Source: Cavia porcellus
Lineage: Eukaryota > Chordata > Mammalia > Rodentia > Caviidae
Direction: 5' to 3'
DNA: 64,000 bases
NCBI RefSeq assembly: GCF_034190915.1
Contig: NW_026947493.1
Span: forward strand, 43,022,501 to 43,086,500
Part shown: positions 57,538-64,000 of the stretch, piece after piece
Numbering within the stretch: the first letter of the stretch is position 1
How the letters are laid out: every line of letters begins with the position of its first letter
Notes under the pieces: generated by a model
Seen by the model: only the letters and a program-made list of their open reading frames with translations
What the model was told of the DNA's origin: nothing
The model's database searches: none
Program-made: the position numbers and the translations under genes

Positions 57538-59990
57538 GCTTGTACACAATGTTTTATTTGGATGTTAATAAACGTCAGCATTGTATGCAAGATTCTCTTA
57601 CAAAGGAAAATTTCCTCATATATCAAAAAACTCAATTTAATCAGGATAATTGCTGTATTAATGCAAAAACCTTACAAACAAAATGCAGTATGATATATGT
57701 GTATGCAGTTTCCATGCAAGTATGGCTGCTACATGTATGTCTGGCATTTGATAACATACTGAAAAAAATTCAAATGAACACAACAGTTTTTTAAAAGGTG
57801 ACTTAAGATGCCTGACATGTTTATGATTAAAAATTCTGCAAAAGCAACAAAGCAGTTAACTGGAAGATTCAACCAATACCAACCCAAATATGTAGTAGGT
57901 CCAATAAGCCCAGGCTTAGCCACAATATATTATAATTAGGGATAATTTAATGCTCAAGAAAAATTATGCTTTAAAAAACAGCTTTTCCAAGATATTACAC
58001 TTTGGTGAATGGAAACTCTGTGCATCCAATCCAGCTAAGGATTATATTTTTTTAAAAACCAAAAAACAAAAGCCATTATGTACTAATAGTTCAAGGTAAC
58101 TGAAATGATCCAGTTTGATTTTGCCACAATCATTGGTTTTGTAAAGTGAAATTTTCTGTGAGAAGTTCATTAATTAGAAAGCAATCAAACATACTTAAAA
58201 AACATGCTAAGAAGATTTAATTGGCTTATCTATTTGTTATCATGAGGCATAATCTTAGTACCATACATATTCTTTACTTCTCACTAACATGTAGTATGCA
58301 AAAACTAGCAAGTAGATTTAAACAGTTTAAAAACTTATAGGTCAATTGTTCAAAAATTAGGCATTAAAATACTTAGCACTTCCATTTCTATTAACATAAA
58401 AACATCAAAAAATCTTAAAATTCTTTTTGTTTTAAGGCAGAATATTTTGCTATTTGTTAAGAATTTGCCTGGTACTGGTTGATTCCATTAAGTTAACTTG
58501 AGAACTTGCCATCATTTGCTTTTTATCTTTTCACACAGTGCAAGTGGTGGTCGCTCTTTCCATCTCTCATAGCAGCAAGCCGATTCTGCTATTTTTTATA
58601 GCAGCATACTTCAGGAGTGGAGAGGGAGAGAGTGTGTCAATTATAAATAATTTAAACTACAGTGTACAATTCTATTTGCCTGTCAGTGTTTAAATTGACA
58701 GCACACCATTATGTCTCAAAAAATTACATAAAATCTCTACGACAAAAGCAAATAAAGACATTCTTTCAAGAAGAAATAAAATAAGTGCAAACACCTAAAA
58801 CAGGCAACTGAAGCAACTGTTGTAACCTGTAAAGAAACACAAAACATTTATAAAAGGACAAAGTATTTTTATAAATAAAAGATAATGTTTTCTATTTCTG
58901 AAACTTTGAGTAAATATAATAAACTTCTAAGTGCAGGCTGTTTTCAGGGACCAGGGTACCATATCATTTTTTTAAACAAAATTCAAAAGTTTCAAATACA
59001 TATACAAATCACCAGATTAATTTATATGACCCCCCCAATATAATTTAAAAAGAAAATATTAAATTATTCTTTAGTACATTTTTAGAACTATTTTATAACC
59101 AACATGATTTAAAGGGTATAGTGCAATATTTAGGTAGATGTGACATACAGTATATTGTATTCTTTGCAGCTATAACTTACTGGTTCATAAAGGTCAAAAT
59201 TATTCTTTACTATGTTATTTATAATGACAGGAAACAACATTGACTTCTAGACACCCTGTATACAAATAAATATCTACATTTAAGCTTTAAAAATGAAAAT
59301 AAATTATAAAAACAGATTTCCTTCCAATTTACAAATTTTTCTTGCTCCTACATACTATACAATACATTCAACAAAACTCAGCTCTTCTGAGATTTTATGA
59401 AGAAAATACTGACTCTTTACTAAGGGAAAGAAAACCCTTTTACAATGCTTTAAGTACTATGCTCAAATAAATACACTTAACACTGTAGTTAATTTTACTG
59501 TGTTTGAAAAAATACCAAGAATGAGTAGTGCAACTTTCTATTTTTTTTTAGACTCCTTCCCACTGTGTTTCTTTGTAAATGGTAGCCTAAGTAAACCAGC
59601 ACATGGACAAAAGTTCATAAAACCATGTGTGTATTCCATGCATAGACTAATTTCAGAGATCACACATTCTCATATACTTGTCTTTATCACAACTGTAGTC
59701 TCAAGAGGGCAGTAACATATACCCTGTGAAGAGAATTGTGAAAATTTACTTTTGGAGTAGTTGTGAATACTGTTTCCTCTCTGTAAAAACATTTTTAAAA
59801 ATCTCTCTTTAAAAAAAATAGGCAATGAAATTGCCCGCCTCTTATTTAAGTGGCTTATTAGCTTTTCTGCCTGTTCAATATGGCAAACAGATGTAAACTG
59901 TTTAGAGCTGAATTAAAACTTTACAATAACTGAGAAAAATTTCATTGTAACCTAATTCTGTATAGAATATTTCATCCATTTTAATAACAA
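57538..59990 (-). other. MYBL1: MYBL1 3' UTR
   Basis: About 2.4 kb of A/T-rich sequence follows the MYBL1 stop on the minus strand and ends near the canonical poly(A) signal at 57553-57558. This length suits an mRNA of about 5 kb, the size I recall for MYBL1. It is nearly free of SINE and LINE insertions, in contrast to the flanking DNA, which is typical of a constrained UTR. One Pumilio-type UGUANAUA motif is readable on the minus strand at 59271-59278. The short frames in it (57540-57923, 59500-59715) have no coding features. Confidence 0.8.
57553..57558 (-). terminator. MYBL1: MYBL1 poly(A) signal AATAAA
   Basis: On the minus strand this reads AATAAA, in the context CATCCAAATAAAACATTG. 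Cleavage is expected about 15-20 bases further (near 57535-57540). It is followed by GT-rich sequence on the same strand (TTGCTTG, TTTTGGCTTTGGGTTT at about 57498-57527). Signal, spacing and downstream element are all good, and the position about 2.4 kb past the stop suits MYBL1. Confidence 0.75.
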
Positions 59991-60119
59991 TTACAGTATT
60001 AGAGCTCTTGAAGTGCTGCTGGTCGCTGTGTAAGTACTCAAATATCTTCTTGCTTGTTCAGTCATGATAAGTTGATCTTCTGTCTTCCCATAAACTACTG
60101 TTTCCCATTCACAATTTGA
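59991..60119 (-). CDS. MYBL1: MYBL1 (A-Myb) last coding exon with stop
   Basis: Read on the minus strand, the exon begins after the acceptor 'cttccctag' (AG at 60120-60121) and encodes 42 residues, starting SNCEWETVVYGKTEDQ, through QARRYLSTYTATSS, ending SRALIL, then TAA at 59991-59993. This is the extreme C-terminus of A-Myb. A-Myb is a nuclear, DNA-binding transcription factor that drives pachytene genes and piRNA-precursor transcription in male meiosis. The C-terminal region is regulatory and is lost in truncated MYBL1 proteins of some paediatric gliomas (recalled knowledge). The exon starts in phase 0 and splices from the exon ending at 61533. The ID and B1 insertions nearby are confined to the intron. 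Length and frame are exact: 129 bases, 42 codons plus stop. Confidence 0.97.
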   Translation of the reverse strand, partial: SNCEWETVVYGKTEDQLIMTEQARRYLSTYTATSSTSRALIL

Positions 60120-60282
60120 CTAGGGAAGAAATATCAATAAGGACTTGAAAATCACTAAAAAGCTGTCCGTACTATTTCACTTTAAAAATATCAATTACTT
60201 TAATCAAATGGATATTTTATAATTACTATGTTTTGATAATGGTATTGTGTTTCTTCTTTATGAAGAAACACATTATGCTTTT

Positions 60283-60423
60283 TATTTATTTATTTTTTGT
60301 CTTTTTGAGACAGCGTCTTACTATGCAGTTCATGCTGGCCTTGAACTCACTTTGTAGCCCAAGCTGGCCTTGAACTTGTAGCAATCCTTGGGATTATAGG
60401 TGTGTGCCACCATGCTCAACCCT
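60283..60423 (-). mobile_element. B1-type SINE in the last MYBL1 intron
   Basis: 'GAGACAGCGTCTTACTATGC', 'CATGCTGGCCTTGAACTCAC', 'AAGCTGGCCTTGAACTTG' and 'GGATTATAGGTGTGTGCCAC' are present. The two GCTGGCCTTGAACT copies show the internal duplication. It has the same orientation as MYBL1. Confidence 0.92.
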
Positions 60424-60599
60424 TGCTATGCTTTTTAAATACATACTAAAATATTTTTTATTTTTAAAAACCAATTATTTTAACTATATTGCTCATAGGC
60501 CTTGGGAGACAGGATAAATGTGTTGTTCACAATAACTCTTCCCAAATCAAATTAAGTCTCTACTGCTTCAAAATTTTGAAAATGTTTTAAGGAGAGAAA

Positions 60600-60694
60600 G
60601 GTTAGGTATAAAGCTCAGTGATAGAGGAATTACCTAGCATGCAACAAGGCCCTGTTTAAGCTCTAGCACCATCAAAATGAAAAAAAAAAAAAAG
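60600..60694 (+). mobile_element. ID-like SINE in the last MYBL1 intron
   Basis: 'TAGGTATAAAGCTCAGTGAT' and 'TTTAAGCTCTAGCACCATCA' are followed by a poly-A tail. It is opposite to MYBL1. Confidence 0.75.
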
Positions 60695-61532
60695 TTAAAG
60701 ATATAATGTCAAAAAATGAATCAAGGATGTTTTATGACTTGCAAATTAGAAAATGTACTTATTAAACAAAGACAAATTTGTTTGATTTGTTTTCTCTTTT
60801 TAAAGAATAAAGATCTCCACTACATTATAGCCATGATTTTCTATGTAATAAACTCACACCCTCTAATTTTATGTTAATTAAACACTGGGAACTCAAAAAC
60901 ATTTTAAGTGGATTAAAAGAGTGTTTACATGGCTCTTGGAATGCAATAGCTTAAGACTGATGAGAGGTGGCCATATATGACTGCCAGAAATGTTTTAAAG
61001 GAATGCTTAACAGGAATACTCTGTGGCAGTTCTTGTGGCATAAAGGAACCTTTCTCCTGAATTAGATCTCACATTCTCTGGGGTTAACTCTTAAGATTTT
61101 TCCATTTTCCATTCATATACACCTGTATACTGGCCACACAGCAACATAAAAAAGGATTACTTTAAAATTTCTGATTCAAAAAAGTTTACTGGCAATCATT
61201 ACAACAGCAAAATCATGCTGAAACTCTTCTAACCACTTAACTTTTCAGGATAGCAACTAGGGATGTACATCTGTTAATAGGAAAAGAGGTGCCAGAGATA
61301 AAATTGGGGATCTATAGTCTAAAACAGAGACAGTTCTTAAGAAAGCACTAAAAATTTGGCTACAGCTGCAGTTGTATAGTTGATATATACCAAAATCTAC
61401 TTTGAATGAAAATGATGGATGTTTAGTTACTGTTATAGCCAGTTTCAAGTTTAAAAGTATAATTTGTGATAAGTATGTCTAAAGTGATCATTGAATAAAC
61501 AAAAATCACTAAAGAAATTTATAAATTCATAC

Positions 61533-61712
61533 CTGAATATTCTCTTCCAATTTAACAACTTTGGAAGTGTTAGGGTTTGGTTTCTTTTTAGTGAGTGTAT
61601 ATGTTTTGTTGGTTGAATTTTTATCTTGTTTCTCAGGAATCAAGTTGCACCTATTGTCATGTATTTCCAATAGTGGTATCACTAATAAGGATGTTGTAAA
61701 TATATTTTCTGA
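61533..61712 (-). CDS. MYBL1: MYBL1 (A-Myb) 60-codon exon, penultimate
   Basis: The acceptor on the minus strand is 'tttttcttag' and the donor is 'ATTCAG|gtatga'. The 180 bases encode exactly 60 codons in phase 0, starting SENIFTTSLLVIPLLEIHDN and ending KVVKLEENIQ. The segment lies in the C-terminal regulatory region of A-Myb. It combines a hydrophobic stretch (SLLVIPLLEI) with a Lys/Asn/Thr-rich stretch (NKTYTLTKKKPNPNTSK). A human isoform about 60 residues shorter is known to me (692 against 752 residues), which fits skipping of this exon. Since both ends are phase 0, skipping would keep the frame. Confidence 0.97.
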
Positions 61713-62078
61713 CTAAGAAAAAAAAAGAAAGAGGGAAATAACTAATCCAAAAATGGAAACAAACAGAGGGACTACTCAGTAAGTGGTAATGGAAGCCCTA
61801 TTCACTTTCCTCCAAGTATGTACTTAGCTCTAATGAAATATATAGTAATGCAGTAATACTAAATATTTTGGAAATGAAATAAACACTGAAATTTAAAGTT
61901 TTGCAAACTGTCATTTTTTGACATCATATATAAAAGAGCTACTCAAGTATTAAAAGCGAAGAAGTCACTTTACAGCTTAGTTTCTCTGAATTCAGCAGCT
62001 TAATATTAAAGAAAATTCTATGAATCGCTAATAAACGAGACACACAATGAGTAAAAATTACATAAATTCTCTACCAAC

Positions 62079-62183
62079 CTGCATGTCTGACATGTCTTCG
62101 GTCAGTAGGTGGGTGCCTGGTTCTTCTTTTTCCCAGTTATCTAAGATAAGTGATTTTCTGACTTTCTTCACAGAAGTAGTATG
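62079..62183 (-). CDS. MYBL1: MYBL1 (A-Myb) 35-codon exon
   Basis: The minus-strand acceptor is 'attcattctag' and the donor 'ATGCAG|gttggt'. The 105 bases encode 35 residues, starting HTTSVKKVRKSLILDNWEKE and ending LLTEDMSDMQ, in phase 0 at both ends. This belongs to the A-Myb C-terminal regulatory region. A basic run (KKVRK) is followed by the conserved LDNWEKEE block. Only 81 bases of intron separate this exon from the next one upstream (62265-62381). Confidence 0.97.
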
Positions 62184-62264
62184 CTAGAATGAATTATTAC
62201 AAAGCATTACAACCAAATCTATGAGACATAAAAACTGTTAGTAACAGTAACAGTAAGAGATTAC

Positions 62265-62381
62265 CTCTTGTTTGCAGCTTTTATAAGCACATTCATCTTC
62301 CTCTTTGAGGAATATGTCTGTTCCAGTTTCTTCTTTTAAAACTTCTCGAATATCTTCCTCCAAGAAGGCAAGTGGCTGGGA
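62265..62381 (-). CDS. MYBL1: MYBL1 (A-Myb) 39-codon exon with two SUMO-type motifs
   Basis: The minus-strand acceptor is 'caatatag' and the donor 'CAAGAG|gtaatc'. The 117 bases encode 39 residues, starting SQPLAFLEEDIREVLKEETG and ending CAYKSCKQE, in phase 0. The block LEEDIREVLKEE corresponds to the part of c-Myb that carries its SUMO-acceptor lysine. Two psi-K-x-E motifs are visible here: V-L-K-E-E and F-L-K-E-E. The exon is the start of the conserved C-terminal domain shared by c-Myb and A-Myb. Confidence 0.96.
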
Positions 62382-62943
62382 CTATATTGTTTTTTAAAAA
62401 AGTGTTTTTAAAAAGTTTTTGTGAGTCAATTTCTTTCTATTGCCACATACAGAAAATCTATCTTATATGTATATGTATCAATACCAATGATGAATATATT
62501 TATTATGTATTGAAACATATACTAACAAAAAAACTTTGAAAGAAAGAAACCTATCTTTTATACTTCATCTCCTTCAGCTTCACAATAAAAATGTGGGATA
62601 TGTTTATGATCTCCTTTAAATAGAAAATGAAATTGAGCTTTAGGGAAGTACCTGGTCAATCAGCTCCTAAATACTACTATGTTTACAAATATCAAAATAT
62701 TATAATTATGCTATCCTACTGCAGGTTAACTGCTACTGAAACTACTAACGTGTAGATTTTAGCATAATGAAAGATTCCATTAACTACTATTTTGCTTTAA
62801 GATGATATAAACAAAAACTCAAAATAAACCAAGCAATGGTTTATTTATAGTCAAGGAAAAAGATTAACAAAAATATAAATTTTAAAGAAATAACACTGTT
62901 TCACCTTTAGTGAACATTTTTTTAAATGCTAAAAATCAAAGTA

Positions 62944-63048
62944 ATAGGGGCTGGGGATTTAGCTCAGCGGCATAAGCACCTGCCTTGCAAGTAGGCAGTC
63001 ATGAAATTGATCCCTGGTACCGATAAAAACAAAAAAAGACCAAAAAAA
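62944..63048 (+). mobile_element. Young ID-like SINE in a MYBL1 intron
   Basis: 'AGGGGCTGGGGATTTAGCTC' to 'TCCCTGGTACCGATAAAAAC', then an A-rich tail. The flanking 'AAAAATCAAAGTA' (62931-62943) repeats at 63049-63061. The B box carries one change (GAAATTGATCC). Confidence 0.92.
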
Positions 63049-63261
63049 AAAAATCAAAGTAGTAAAAACTGTAGGAAAATGGATGCACCCTGACACCTAA
63101 TATTAAGAAAATAAATCAGACACACAAGCTTAAGTATGTCACAGTTTCTCTTCTATGAGAAACTCAAAGTATAAATGATTAAAGAACAAAATAAAAGACA
63201 AATAGGAAACAGGTAGATAGATCTTTTGAGACGGTGGGAGGGAGGAGGGAGGAGAGAGAAA

Positions 63262-63353
63262 GCCAGGGGTTTAGTGTAGCGGCCTAAGTGCCTGCTTGGC
63301 AAAACATGAGGTCATGAGTTCAATCCCCAGCACCAAAAAAAAAAAAAAAAAAA
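63262..63353 (+). mobile_element. ID-like SINE, second subtype, in a MYBL1 intron
   Basis: 'GCCAGGGGTTTAGTGTAGCG', 'GCATGAG'-like 'ACATGAGGTCATGAGTTCAA' and 'TCCCCAGCACC' are followed by about 20 A. It differs from the 62944 copy at diagnostic sites, so two subfamilies are present. Confidence 0.85.
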
Positions 63354-63505
63354 ATGTTATGTACATACATCAACTCCCCACAGGGAAATTAATCGGTATG
63401 TACTGCAAAAGTGTAACAAGAGAAAAATATTAAATATTAAAAAGTGATAAAAGTCAATTTTGTCTTATTAAAATTAGGGAAATTCATTCTTAAGAGTATA
63501 CATAC

Positions 63506-63620
63506 CATAATTTTAAGAGGACCATATTTTTTCTCCTGAGCAGCAAGTGCATTCTTAAAAGGAGTAGGAGTTCTCGGCGTGGTTCCCAACATAGATCTTC
63601 TAATAGTAGGTGTTCTAAAC
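63506..63620 (-). CDS. MYBL1: MYBL1 (A-Myb) exon carrying the TPTPFKNALAAQE block
   Basis: The minus-strand acceptor is 'gattgcatag' and the donor 'ATTATG|gtatgt'. The 115 bases supply the last base of a split codon and then 38 codons, FRTPTIRRSMLGTTPRTPTP followed by FKNALAAQEKKYGPLKIM. The segment TPTPFKNALAAQEKKYGPLK is diagnostic of the Myb family: c-Myb has the same block with few changes, while B-Myb has a related but shorter form. Several Thr-Pro pairs (RTPT, RTPTP) look like proline-directed kinase sites. The upstream exons, including the three R1R2R3 Myb repeats and the activation domain, lie beyond base 64000. The uninterrupted frame found here (63437-63628) overruns both splice sites by a few codons. 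Confidence 0.96.
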
Positions 63621-64000
63621 CTATGCAATCATTTACATATTTACATATTTGTAATAGTCACAATTTGGCTTCACATAAGCAAGTCAAGCCCCGCTAAATT
63701 ATAATTAAATTTTTCTGGCTTAGGTACATGCTTTACTTAAACATTGTAGGATTACTTTAAAATGTGGTGGTCTATGCCTGCTTTGGAAGCATGTATGCTA
63801 AAGTGTGGCTGCCTAAATAATTCTTACTCCAATCAATCATCTTAAAGTATTTTTTTAAAAAAGACTTAGGAAAATTACTAAAAAAGTTGTTTTGCTTTCA
63901 TTCAAAATTCTACAGTATAATTAGCCATTTTTCAGTTTCCTAAGGATAAAACATGAGGTTTTGACTTTTTAAAAAATGTTGTATCCTGTAAGTGTAGGAA
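63621..64000 (-). other. MYBL1: Start of a further MYBL1 intron, runs off window
   Basis: This is A/T-rich sequence upstream of the exon at 63506-63620 with no further exon found. The preceding MYBL1 exon must lie beyond the window end, because the exon here begins in the middle of a codon. Confidence 0.75.

Larger units (their letters stand above)
60120..61532 (-). other. MYBL1: MYBL1 last intron, 1.4 kb, with two SINEs
   Basis: The intron is bounded by GT (minus strand, 61531-61532) and AG (60120-60121). It contains an antisense B1-type SINE (60283-60423) and an ID-like SINE (60600-60694). I saw nothing else recognisable. Confidence 0.85.
62382..63505 (-). other. MYBL1: MYBL1 intron, 1.1 kb, with two ID-like SINEs
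   Basis: The intron runs from the donor at 63504-63505 to the acceptor at 62382-62383 on the minus strand. It contains two tRNA-derived SINEs in the orientation opposite to the gene (62944-63048 and 63262-63353). The remainder is A/T-rich unique sequence. Confidence 0.85.

Noticed and set aside
1..64000. CRISPR arrays, operons, toxin-antitoxin or phage defence systems
   Set aside because: The window is mammalian, with spliced genes and SINE/LINE repeats. The regular short repeats are microsatellites and transposon copies, not spacer arrays.

Overview
This window is nuclear DNA from a placental mammal, most likely a non-murid rodent. Two kinds of lineage-specific SINE support this: 7SL-derived B1-type copies, and tRNA-derived ID-like copies with the core 'GGATTTAGCTCAG ... 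TTCGATCC'. Two fused ID+B1 copies are also present and no murid B2 element was seen. The species cannot be fixed by eye. Almost all of the short open reading frames are chance or repeat-derived; the real genes are split into exons.

Two protein-coding genes are present, tail to tail. At the left (about 1-11.6 kb, + strand) lie the last three coding exons of VXN (vexin, the C8orf46 orthologue), a neurogenesis-related protein, followed by a probable 2.2 kb 3' UTR. At the right (about 57.5-63.6 kb, - strand) lie the last five coding exons of MYBL1 (A-Myb), a transcription factor of male meiosis, with a 3' UTR of about 2.4 kb. This order and convergent orientation match the human 8q13.1 neighbourhood as I recall it. 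Both genes run off the window: the VXN 5' exons lie left of base 1, and the MYBL1 DNA-binding half lies right of base 64000.

The roughly 46 kb between them has no recognisable protein gene. Its one strong regulatory signal is an isolated CpG island at about 34.65-35.35 kb, with an E2F-like site and two good + strand splice donors, which suggests the promoter of an unrecognised transcript. The rest is repeats: MIR, L2, MER5-like and L1 fragments, MaLR-type LTRs (one a complete LTR-internal-LTR element at 51.3-53.5 kb), two copies of a fold-back mariner-derived element, and a tandem ~150 bp repeat family seen at three places that I do not recognise. At 47.1-50.0 kb several elements are nested inside one old LTR.

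No CRISPR array, operon, rRNA or true tRNA gene is present. The most useful items for follow-up are the orphan CpG island, the unrecognised repeat family, the nested insertion with a tailless internal L1 fragment, and the frame-preserving exon structure of the MYBL1 C-terminus.
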